64,000 nucleotides of DNA from Paucilactobacillus suebicus DSM 5007 = KCTC 3549 (GTDB lineage Bacteria > Bacillota > Bacilli > Lactobacillales > Lactobacillaceae): NCBI RefSeq assembly GCF_001434475.1, contig NZ_AZGF01000003.1:80659-144658 (forward strand), in the 5' to 3' direction. This document shows, one piece after another, positions 7,316-13,790 of the stretch. A program made the translations under genes and the position numbers. Positions within the stretch are counted from its first letter, which is position 1. Every line of letters starts with the position of its first letter. The notes under the pieces were generated by a model. It worked only from the letters and a program-made list of their open reading frames with translations. It made no database searches and was not told the DNA's origin.

Positions 7316-8236
7316 ATGGAGATGACTAAGTTGACAATTGACGATCTCAAAAGCTTTGTTAAATTGAACGAAGTAATGAATGTGTCCGATACTGCAATTC
7401 AATTATCGATGACGCAGTCTGCCCTTTCAAAAAGAATTCAGGCTATGGAAAAAGAACTCGGTTCACAGTTAATCTCAACTAAAAATAAACGCCACCTAGT
7501 AATTACAGAAAGTGGAGACGTCCTTTACCGGTATGCGCAGACTATTTTGACACAGTTTGGTCTGATGGAAGACGAATTGGAGCAGTACCGTGAATTAAAA
7601 AAGGGAACTCTGCGAATTGGTAGTATTCCAGTGATGTCTCAGTTTGGACTGATGCAGATTATTGATGAATTTATGACAAAGTTTCCGCAAATAAATATTA
7701 GTCTTGAGGAAACCGAAGGAGAACAGTTACTTACTCAATTAAGATCCGATAATTTTGATTTAGGAATTATCAGAGACGTTCAATCTAACTTACTAAACCG
7801 CTCTCAATATGAATTTATTGATTTAGATACGGATGAATTGAAAGTAGTTTTGCCTGTGTCGCATTCTTTGGCAAAGGAAAAATCTTTGACGATTAATCAA
7901 CTAGTTGATTCAGATATTGCTACCCTTCAACCAGGTTCCGGGATCTATGAGATTGTTAATGAACTATTTAATGAAGCAGGCCACACCCCGAATATCAGAT
8001 TTACATCTACCCATATTGAAACACTGATTAAAGTGGTGGCTAATGCTAATCGTGCAACTTTTTTGTTTAATAACTCAATCAAGGATTTACCCCGTGATCA
8101 GTTTGTAATTTTACCATTTACCAAGCCAATCTATAGTAATCTACAAGTCGTTTATCACCATGGCAACCTATCACAAGCCGGTAAGCGGTTCGTGGATTTT
8201 TTAATAAACTCCAAAACAAAAACGACCAGTGATTAG
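7316..8236 (+). CDS. LysR-family regulator, probable activator of lpdC-lpdB
   Basis: The protein is about 306 residues, with an N-terminal winged helix-turn-helix (NVSDTAIQLSMTQSALSKRI) and a long LysR effector domain. The start is uncertain. The ATG at 7316 has no good ribosome site, whereas GGAG at 7318-7321 is 9 nt before a TTG at 7331, so the true N-terminus may be 5 residues shorter. It is divergent from lpdC, with a palindromic LysR box between them, so it probably responds to a phenolic acid and controls decarboxylation. Confidence 0.88.
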   Translation: MEMTKLTIDDLKSFVKLNEVMNVSDTAIQLSMTQSALSKRIQAMEKELGSQLISTKNKRHLVITESGDVLYRYAQTILTQFGLMEDELEQYRELKKGTLRIGSIPVMSQFGLMQIIDEFMTKFPQINISLEETEGEQLLTQLRSDNFDLGIIRDVQSNLLNRSQYEFIDLDTDELKVVLPVSHSLAKEKSLTINQLVDSDIATLQPGSGIYEIVNELFNEAGHTPNIRFTSTHIETLIKVVANANRATFLFNNSIKDLPRDQFVILPFTKPIYSNLQVVYHHGNLSQAGKRFVDFLINSKTKTTSD

Positions 8237-8247
8237 ACTGGCCGTTT
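8219..8247. terminator. Convergent terminator
   Basis: AAACG-CCAGT and ACTGG-CGTTT form a hairpin that includes the stop codon of the LysR gene. On the minus strand the stem is followed by TTTTTGTTTT, so it terminates the reductase operon that ends at 8254. It can also work for the plus strand, with a weaker T-tract. Confidence 0.6.
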
Positions 8248-8253
8248 CAATTA

Positions 8254-9258
8254 CTATTTTTTCTCGTCGATTAAAATTGTACCCGGATTAGGGTTTTGTT
8301 TAATGGCGCCAATAATTTCATGTGGCGTGTAAAGTTCCTCAAGATAAGCCACATCATCTTTGGTCAATGAAACATCAAGTGCCGCTACCGCATCATCAAG
8401 ATGTTTAGCTTTAGTGGATCCGACAATTGGGGATGTAACCCCTTTTGCCCACTGCCAAGCAAGTGCAATCTGTGACATGTTGACATTGTACTTTTTGGCC
8501 ACTTCGTTAACACGTTCAACAATTCCCAGATCCTGCTGTTCGGCTAAGTCGTACTTTCCCATCGCTACACGGTCGGTTTTGCTACGCATTGTATCAGTTT
8601 TCCAGCCTAAATGACTGAGGTGCCCTGCAGCAAGTGGACTGTATGGCATTAAAGAAACATTCATTTGTTGACAGATTGGAATTAGTTCTCGTTCGTCTTC
8701 TCGGTACAACAAATTATAGTGGTTTTCCATTGTTTGGAACTGTGCCCAACCATTATCCTTAGCTGCCTGTTGCATATTATAGAATTGATAGCCGTACATT
8801 GCTGATGCACCAATTGCGCGAACTTTTCCAGATTTAACTAGGCCGTTCAAAGCCGCCATGGTTTCTTCAATCGGTGTGTCATAATCAAAACGATGGATGA
8901 TATAAAGATCCAGATAATCTGTGCCTAACCGATTTAAAGTTCCCTCAATTTCTCTTTCAATGGCCTGTTTGGATAGCCTACCTTCATTGAAGTACACCTT
9001 AGATGCAATTACCACATCGTCACGTTTTACGTTATTTTTGAGTGCCTTGCCGAGGTACTCTTCGCTGGTGCCCTGTGAATATGTGTTGGCAGTATCGAAA
9101 AAATTAATATTTAGATCCAATGCGTGCTTAATGACCTTCTCACTGTCTGAGTAGTTCAGGGACCAATCATGCATGGTCCCGGGTTCACCGAAGCTCATTA
9201 CACCAACGCATATCTGTGAAACTTTAATATTAGCATTTCCTAGAGTAGCGTATTTCAT
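8254..9258 (-). CDS. Aldo/keto reductase, Tas/YhdN-like subfamily
   Basis: The ATG at 9258 follows AGAAGG by 7 nt and gives 334 residues. AKR motifs are present: Asp/Tyr in FDTANTYSQG, Lys in IASKVYF, His in YIIHRFD, and a C-terminal GSTKAKHLDDAV cofactor motif. This is a different AKR branch from the pair at 2.2-4.0 kb. It follows a cyclophilin-like gene by 24 bp and shares that gene's promoter with the 19-bp spacer. The likely role is reduction of small aldehydes or ketones during stress; this is inferred. Confidence 0.9.
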   Translation of the reverse strand: MKYATLGNANIKVSQICVGVMSFGEPGTMHDWSLNYSDSEKVIKHALDLNINFFDTANTYSQGTSEEYLGKALKNNVKRDDVVIASKVYFNEGRLSKQAIEREIEGTLNRLGTDYLDLYIIHRFDYDTPIEETMAALNGLVKSGKVRAIGASAMYGYQFYNMQQAAKDNGWAQFQTMENHYNLLYREDERELIPICQQMNVSLMPYSPLAAGHLSHLGWKTDTMRSKTDRVAMGKYDLAEQQDLGIVERVNEVAKKYNVNMSQIALAWQWAKGVTSPIVGSTKAKHLDDAVAALDVSLTKDDVAYLEELYTPHEIIGAIKQNPNPGTILIDEKK

Positions 9259-9282
9259 GTTCAAACCTTCTTTTTATAATTA

Positions 9283-9624
9283 TTAAAAAATATTTGCCTT
9301 AATCTGCTTGGTATTACCAAATTTTTCGGTTAAATCAGTTTCAAATTCACCTAAGTAAATCATTTTATAGGGTGCAATATTGGTGTTTGCTAATTGAAAT
9401 GAAAGTACATTCCATTCTTGATAGTAGTATATTCCACCCAAATGAACGTTAGACGTTTCTAATTCTTCGGACAAATCCAAATTTTGAGGAAGTTTTGCAT
9501 AATATTCAATGTTCTCACGACGGGTTAATTCAACTTTCAATGGCAACATAGTTGTGAGAGAATCCATCGTTTTACTTGGCTGCATGTGCAATATAAATGG
9601 CAATTCTTCAATGCTAACTTTCAT
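9283..9624 (-). CDS. Cyclophilin-like fold protein
   Basis: This short 113-residue protein matches the small bacterial cyclophilin-like family: an N-terminal beta strand, a central MLPLKVELTRRENIEYYAKLP segment and an L-GGIYYYQEWN-LSFQ segment. Typical members are encoded beside reductases and dehydrogenases; their biochemical activity is not established. It heads an operon with the aldo/keto reductase downstream. Its promoter (9658-9688) has the 19-bp spacer seen at three other genes in this neighbourhood. The ribosome site GGAGG precedes the ATG at 9624. Confidence 0.75.
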   Translation of the reverse strand: MKVSIEELPFILHMQPSKTMDSLTTMLPLKVELTRRENIEYYAKLPQNLDLSEELETSNVHLGGIYYYQEWNVLSFQLANTNIAPYKMIYLGEFETDLTEKFGNTKQIKANIF

Positions 9625-9657
9625 ATTGACCTCCTTAATAATAACGTTTACAGATAT

Positions 9658-9688
9658 AGTGTAACCCTTTTAGTGCACTTTAATGCAA
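9658..9688 (-). promoter_or_regulatory. 19-bp-spacer (MerR-type) promoter of the cyclophilin-like/AKR operon
   Basis: On the minus strand TTGCAT (9683-9688) and TACACT (9658-9663) are separated by exactly 19 bp. The spacer contains ATTAAAGTGCACTAAAAGG, an imperfect dyad around GTGCAC. Long spacers with a dyad are typical of promoters activated by MerR-family regulators through DNA twisting. Confidence 0.6.
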
Positions 9689-9851
9689 GTACTTAAATTT
9701 AGTGGTTTTTAATTTAAGAAAACTAGGGTTAATTCGTAGAGCAGAATGGTAATACTTAATAAAGTGCGCGCAGATTTCTTGCATTACTGTTGCTATAAAC
9801 CTTTATAATATGTTTAGTAGTAAATTAATTTTTATCAAGGAGGCCGAAAAT

Positions 9852-10244
9852 ATGCCGCTATTACAATTTAATTTAGTAAAAAATGCTTGGACAAAACCAC
9901 AGGTAAAGGAAATTTTGGATATTGCATATGATGTTACTCTCTCAGCATTTAATGCTCCCAATGGCGATCGTTATCAAACAGTTAGTTATTTTGATTCAGA
10001 TGACCTGATAATGAAAGATACTGGACTGGGTTTTCAACGAACTGATAAAAGAATTCTGCTAAATATCAGAACACGCCCACGTACCAATGACGAAAAAATA
10101 AAATTTTACCAGCAATTTTTAGCAATCTTACAAGAAAAAATGGGACTCGATCCGCATGACCTTATGGTAGATATGGTGGAAAATGGGGATGCTGATTGGA
10201 GCTTTGCTGATGGAAAGCCCCAGTTTTTAACTGGAGATTTATAA
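9852..10244 (+). CDS. Tautomerase family protein
   Basis: The ATG at 9852 follows AAGGAGG by 8 nt and places proline directly after methionine (MPLLQFNLVK). Pro-1, exposed by removal of Met, is the catalytic base of this superfamily, so the start is well supported; an upstream frame from 9810 is not needed. The 130-residue length and FFQ-rich C-terminal half resemble YusQ-type tautomerases of Bacilli rather than the 60-residue 4-oxalocrotonate tautomerase. A promoter TTGCAT (9779-9784) and TATAAT (9804-9809) also has a 19-bp spacer but lacks a clear dyad. The substrate is unknown. Confidence 0.8.
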   Translation: MPLLQFNLVKNAWTKPQVKEILDIAYDVTLSAFNAPNGDRYQTVSYFDSDDLIMKDTGLGFQRTDKRILLNIRTRPRTNDEKIKFYQQFLAILQEKMGLDPHDLMVDMVENGDADWSFADGKPQFLTGDL

Positions 10245-10297
10245 AAAAATAAGTGTATCCATTGATGAAATAATCTTTGGATGCACTTATTTTTTAT
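10245..10297 (+). terminator. Terminator after the tautomerase gene
   Basis: AAAATAAGTGTATCCA pairs with TGGATGCACTTATTTT across a 16-nt loop and is followed by further T residues. It begins immediately after the stop codon and, because it is nearly symmetrical, can also act on the converging acetyltransferase transcript. Confidence 0.75.
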
Positions 10298-10329
10298 TTG
10301 TTCGATATGACCAGAAAGCTTTTGTTTCG

Positions 10330-10884
10330 TTAGATATTTTTGATTACTTTTGCTGGTGTTCCAACAGCAATACTGTTAGCAGGAATGTTTTTTGTTACCA
10401 CAGCCCCAGTACCAATAATGGCATTTTCGCCAATTGTGACACCTGGTAAGATACTAACTCGTGCCCCAATCCAAGCATTTTTCTTAATAGTGATTTCACC
10501 AGTCTTAATAACACGAATATTTTTAGGCTCATGATTGACACTAAAGATCCCAACTCCTGGTCCCATCATGACTCCATCTTCAATATTAATGGTACCAACT
10601 GACATCATGGTTAAATTATGATTTGCGTAAACATTTTTGCCTAAATTAACATTATTACCGCAGTCAATGAACATTGGTGGTGTGAAATACGTGCCGTCAT
10701 GAATTTGATGATTCAACAACTCATTCTCCAATTTCACCAGTTTGTTTTTTTCGGCTGGATCGGTTGTATTAATCAGATGACAAAGATGGTCACTGCGATC
10801 AATCTCACCATGAACTTCTTTTTGATAGTTTTTGTTACGAATGTCATATGATTTACCATTTCTAAAATCTTCAAAAACACTCAT
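10330..10884 (-). CDS. Sugar O-acetyltransferase (maltose/galactoside acetyltransferase family)
   Basis: This 184-residue enzyme transfers acetyl from acetyl-CoA to sugar hydroxyls. An N-terminal Mac domain (about residues 5-55) is followed by a left-handed beta helix built from hexapeptide repeats (for example IEDGVMMGPGVGIF, ITIKKNAWIGARVSI, LPGVTIGENAIIGTGAVV), ending in the family signature IPANSIAVGTPAKVI. The histidine of SVNHEP is the catalytic base. The ribosome site AAAGGGG supports the ATG at 10884. It follows the zinc alcohol dehydrogenase by 41 bp and is probably co-transcribed from its promoter. Confidence 0.88.
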   Translation of the reverse strand: MSVFEDFRNGKSYDIRNKNYQKEVHGEIDRSDHLCHLINTTDPAEKNKLVKLENELLNHQIHDGTYFTPPMFIDCGNNVNLGKNVYANHNLTMMSVGTINIEDGVMMGPGVGIFSVNHEPKNIRVIKTGEITIKKNAWIGARVSILPGVTIGENAIIGTGAVVTKNIPANSIAVGTPAKVIKNI

Positions 10885-10925
10885 TATTCCCCTTTCATGA
10901 ATCCTCAGATGAGCATATAAATTAT

Positions 10926-11963
10926 TTAATCATTGACGATTAAATATGACTTGATCGCCTGACGTTGGTCCATTGCATCATATGCTGCTTGAACATCATC
11001 TAGCTTGAATTCTTTGGTGAATACCTTTCCTGGATTGATTTTTCCATCTAAAACAGCTTGCAGTAAAACTTCTTTGTCGTAAGTTGTAACGGAAGCAATG
11101 CCCCCACGCAAACCAATGTTTTTCCAGAATAAATTATTGGTATTCATAGATGCTTTTTGCGGTACACCCACACGACCAACTACTGCCCCAGGGCGGCCAA
11201 CTTTAACTGCTGTATCTACAGATTGTTCCGTACCAACACACTCAAGCACTGCGTCTGCACCAGTACCGGTTAATTCCATGACCTTGTCAATCGCTTCATC
11301 GCCACGTTCTTCGACAATATCAGTTGCTCCAAATTCCCGAGCCAATTTTTGACGATCTTCATGACGGCTCATTGCAATGATCCGTTTAGCACCGCGAAGT
11401 TTGGCTGCAATAACGCCACATAGCCCAACGGCACCGTCACCCATTACGACCACGGTATCACCTTCTGAAACTTCTGCAGATACCGCCGCATGATAACCAG
11501 TGGCCATGACATCTGCAAGCGTAACAAATGACTTTAATTGGCTTTCGCTGTAGTCACTAGGTTGACCTGGAATTTTAACGAGTGCCCAGTTAGCGTTAGT
11601 GAATCGTAAATACTCACCCTGATACCCGCCATTACCCCCGTTTTCTTGATTGAGACAATTACCATCAAACCCAGCTAAACAAGCAGCACAGTGACCACAT
11701 CCATGCGTAAATGGTGCGATAACGAAGTCGCCAGGTTCAAAGTTACTAACTTCATTTCCAACTTCTTCAACGATTCCGATTGCTTCGTGGCCGACAAGAC
11801 TATTCCTAGTTCTTTCTGCAATTCCTCTAAACCACCATAAATCAGACCCACAAACACTAGCCCTTACGATTTTGATAATTGCATCCGTTGGCTTTTGAAT
11901 ATCTGGTCTTGACACCTCATGAATTTCAACCTTGCCTGGTTCGATAAACGCTGTTGCTTTCAT
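10926..11963 (-). CDS. Zinc-dependent alcohol dehydrogenase, MDR family
   Basis: This 345-residue medium-chain dehydrogenase has the catalytic zinc ligands Cys in SVCGSDLW and His-Glu in VGHEAIG. It has the structural zinc site C-x2-C-x2-C-x7-C in HGCGHCAACLAGFDGNC and a Rossmann GDGAVGLCG motif. AAGGAGG precedes the ATG. Its promoter (12010-12040) has a 19-bp spacer with a nearly perfect palindrome. A role in reducing toxic aldehydes to alcohols would fit its neighbours (SDR, AKR, tautomerase), but the substrate is not known. Confidence 0.9.
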   Translation of the reverse strand: MKATAFIEPGKVEIHEVSRPDIQKPTDAIIKIVRASVCGSDLWWFRGIAERTRNSLVGHEAIGIVEEVGNEVSNFEPGDFVIAPFTHGCGHCAACLAGFDGNCLNQENGGNGGYQGEYLRFTNANWALVKIPGQPSDYSESQLKSFVTLADVMATGYHAAVSAEVSEGDTVVVMGDGAVGLCGVIAAKLRGAKRIIAMSRHEDRQKLAREFGATDIVEERGDEAIDKVMELTGTGADAVLECVGTEQSVDTAVKVGRPGAVVGRVGVPQKASMNTNNLFWKNIGLRGGIASVTTYDKEVLLQAVLDGKINPGKVFTKEFKLDDVQAAYDAMDQRQAIKSYLIVND

Positions 11964-12009
11964 TATGAATTCCTCCTTGTGAAATATAACTTCTAAACTT
12001 TATGTTGCT

Positions 12010-12040
12010 AATATAGACCTTAAAGTACACTTTAAGGCAA
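12010..12040 (-). promoter_or_regulatory. 19-bp-spacer (MerR-type) promoter of the zinc ADH operon
   Basis: On the minus strand TTGCCT (12035-12040) and TATATT (12010-12015) are 19 bp apart. The spacer region carries CCTTAAAGTACACTTTAAGG (12018-12037 on the plus strand), an inverted repeat with 9-nt arms. This resembles the CTTAAAG/CTTTAAG operators of AdhR-like MerR regulators of Bacilli. It is the clearest member of the set. Confidence 0.7.
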
Positions 12041-12057
12041 TACCTAAATTTAATTTT

Positions 12058-12426
12058 TTAATACGGTTTAGCGGTAATGTACAAAATTTTCCATTGATCG
12101 ACATTTTTTTCGAGATGCAATGTTAATTCAAGCGACCAAGTATTTCTTAAGCCGTGAATGTCGGCATCAACACGACTTTGACCAACTAACACCGCACTAT
12201 TGTGAGTTAATTCAATTATGTCAACATGTTCTTCTGTGGATGAATAGTAATTCATACCACCTGTTTCAATTTCATCTAACCACTTCACTTTGTTTTGTTT
12301 CATGCCACTCATATGAGCAAGATAAAAGTTATCATCTAAAAGATTACCAAGTTTAACGATGTTGCCATCAACCATATATTCATTGTGTTGGCGATATATG
12401 TTAATGATTTCTTCTCTATTAGTCAT
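12058..12426 (-). CDS. NTF2-like (SnoaL/DUF4440-type) protein
   Basis: A 122-residue single-domain protein with the helix-then-sheet pattern of NTF2-like proteins: an N-terminal helix with EEIINIYRQHNEYMVDGN, then LDDNFYLAHMSGMKQNK and a C-terminal strand LEKNVDQWKILYITAKPY. Members bind small hydrophobic ligands or act as isomerases; none of these roles can be assigned here. GAGGTG precedes the ATG. It has its own 19-bp-spacer promoter and is divergent from the short-chain dehydrogenase. Confidence 0.7.
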   Translation of the reverse strand: MTNREEIINIYRQHNEYMVDGNIVKLGNLLDDNFYLAHMSGMKQNKVKWLDEIETGGMNYYSSTEEHVDIIELTHNSAVLVGQSRVDADIHGLRNTWSLELTLHLEKNVDQWKILYITAKPY

Positions 12427-12455
12427 GTTTCACCTCATTAATTTTTTTCACGATT

Positions 12456-12486
12456 AGTGTATGCCCTTGAAGTAACATTAAGGCAA
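12456..12486 (-). promoter_or_regulatory. 19-bp-spacer (MerR-type) promoter of the NTF2-like gene
   Basis: On the minus strand TTGCCT (12481-12486) and TACACT (12456-12461) are 19 bp apart. The spacer holds CCTTAATGTTACTTCAAGG, an imperfect dyad related to that of the zinc ADH promoter. Confidence 0.6.
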
Positions 12487-12514
12487 GGCATTTCAAAAAA
12501 TTTTAATTTACCCC

Positions 12515-12545
12515 TTGCCTTCAAGCTACTTCAAGGTTGTAAACT
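12515..12545 (+). promoter_or_regulatory. 19-bp-spacer (MerR-type) promoter of the SDR gene
   Basis: TTGCCT (12515-12520) and TAAACT (12540-12545) are 19 bp apart. The spacer region holds CCTTCAAGCTACTTCAAGG (12518-12536), an inverted repeat with one mismatched position. It is back to back with the promoter of the NTF2-like gene. Confidence 0.65.
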
Positions 12546-12580
12546 GCATTTGAAAAATTATTTTATCTTAGGAGATTATT

Positions 12581-13423
12581 ATGACAAGTAAAAAAACATG
12601 GTTAATTACTGGTGTTAGTAGTGGATTCGGATATGAGTTGACAAAACAACTGTTAAAAAAAGGTGACATAGTTGTCGGTACTGTTAGAAAACTAGATGGT
12701 GTAAAAGACTTTACTGATCAGTATCCAGACACTTTTTTTAGCAAAATATTGGATGTTACAGATACTCCATCAATTCATAAGGTTGTAAATGAAGTATTTA
12801 CTAAATTTAAAATTGATGTTCTTGTAAACAATGCTGGCTATGGTTTGTTCGGTGCAGCTGAAGAATTAAGTGATGAGCAAGTTGATCGTATTTTAAATAC
12901 AGATCTAGTTGGCTCAATTCAAATGATTCGTTCATCACTGCCACATTTCCGTGAACAGAAACACGGCCGCATTATTCAAATTTCTTCATATGGTGGTCAA
13001 GTTGCATATCCTGGCAATTCAATGTACCACGCAGCCAAATTTGGGATCGAAGGATTTGTAGAATCAGTGGCTCAGGAAGTGGCATCGTTCAATATTGGTG
13101 TAACAATTGTAGAACCAGGTGGTGCTCGTACCGAGTTCCGTTATGGTAGTGCTCAAGTTGCAGATGAATTACCAGCATACGATGGTAATCCAGCTCATGA
13201 TTTCAAGAAAATGCTTGATCCCGCTAATGGTTTAGCACCTGGTGATCCAGCACGAATGGCTGCACGAATTATTGAAAGTGCGGATAAGAATCCTGCCCCA
13301 TTGAGAATGGTCCTTGGTTCAGAAGCTTTAAAGAACACTATTAATACACTGGAAAAGAGAATTAATGACTATAAGAGTCAGACGGATTTAGCGGCTTCAA
13401 CAGACTTCCCTACAGGCGAATAG
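12581..13423 (+). CDS. Short-chain dehydrogenase/reductase
   Basis: This 280-residue classical SDR has the cofactor motif TGVSSGFG at residues 10-17, NNAGYG around residue 86, a catalytic serine in QISSYGG and the YxxxK pair in MYHAAKFG. GGAGATTATT precedes the ATG. The C-terminal half has the longer substrate loop typical of broad-range oxidoreductases. It is a single-gene unit under a 19-bp-spacer promoter, so it probably belongs to the same carbonyl stress regulon as its neighbours. The substrate is unknown. Confidence 0.9.
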   Translation: MTSKKTWLITGVSSGFGYELTKQLLKKGDIVVGTVRKLDGVKDFTDQYPDTFFSKILDVTDTPSIHKVVNEVFTKFKIDVLVNNAGYGLFGAAEELSDEQVDRILNTDLVGSIQMIRSSLPHFREQKHGRIIQISSYGGQVAYPGNSMYHAAKFGIEGFVESVAQEVASFNIGVTIVEPGGARTEFRYGSAQVADELPAYDGNPAHDFKKMLDPANGLAPGDPARMAARIIESADKNPAPLRMVLGSEALKNTINTLEKRINDYKSQTDLAASTDFPTGE

Positions 13424-13437
13424 TTGGAAATAAAAAA

Positions 13438-13458
13438 GAACATTTAAATAAAATGTTC
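13438..13458 (-). terminator. Short hairpin after the SDR gene
   Basis: GAACATTT (13438-13445) and AAATGTTC (13451-13458) form an 8-bp stem with a 5-nt loop. The T-tract lies on the minus-strand side (TTTTTTATTT), so it would stop transcription coming from the right. It could also protect the SDR mRNA end. Weak evidence. Confidence 0.35.
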
Positions 13459-13486
13459 CCTTCGCTGATTCACTGTAAATTTTTAT

Positions 13487-13755
13487 AAGAAGAAGGTACA
13501 GAAATATATTTACATCGAAAGATTGATGTTGAACCTTTTTTTAGTAGAATGAAGGCATTACTTGGTGTGCGACGAACTCATTTATGACGACAACAGTCCA
13601 TGAAAAATGAGCCGGGTATATTATTAATTACCATGAACCTAACGAAATTGAGTACATTATTAAATAATAATACTGAAGAACTGCTCAATCATAACTTTTC
13701 TGATGCAAAAAATATGTTTCTAAAAAAGCAGAATCAAAATTATCTTTCAAGATAA
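13487..13755 (+). pseudogene. Remnant of a DDE transposase C-terminus
   Basis: After an in-frame TAA the frame reads YLHRKIDVEPFFSRMKALLG then VRRTHL, hits a TGA, and continues in the same frame with RQQSMKNEPGILLITMNLTK and on to a TAA at 13753-13755. The RKIDVEP-F-x-R-x-K-x-LG-x-RRTHLR pattern is the C-terminal signature of IS1182/IS4-like transposases. The stop probably arose from CGA to TGA. The N-terminal two thirds are gone, so it is a dead fragment. The 428-bp gap 13424-13851 holds only this remnant, two hairpins and the left end of the IS30 element. Confidence 0.75.
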
Positions 13756-13771
13756 GTTTGATTCTGCTTTT
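13724..13771 (+). terminator. Hairpin at the 3' end of the transposase remnant
   Basis: Perfect 15-nt arms AAAAGCAGAATCAAA (13724-13738) and TTTGATTCTGCTTTT (13757-13771) enclose an 18-nt loop containing the stop codon of the transposase remnant. It is probably the original terminator of that insertion sequence. Confidence 0.65.
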
Positions 13772-13790
13772 CAATTATTCAGTGACTAAT

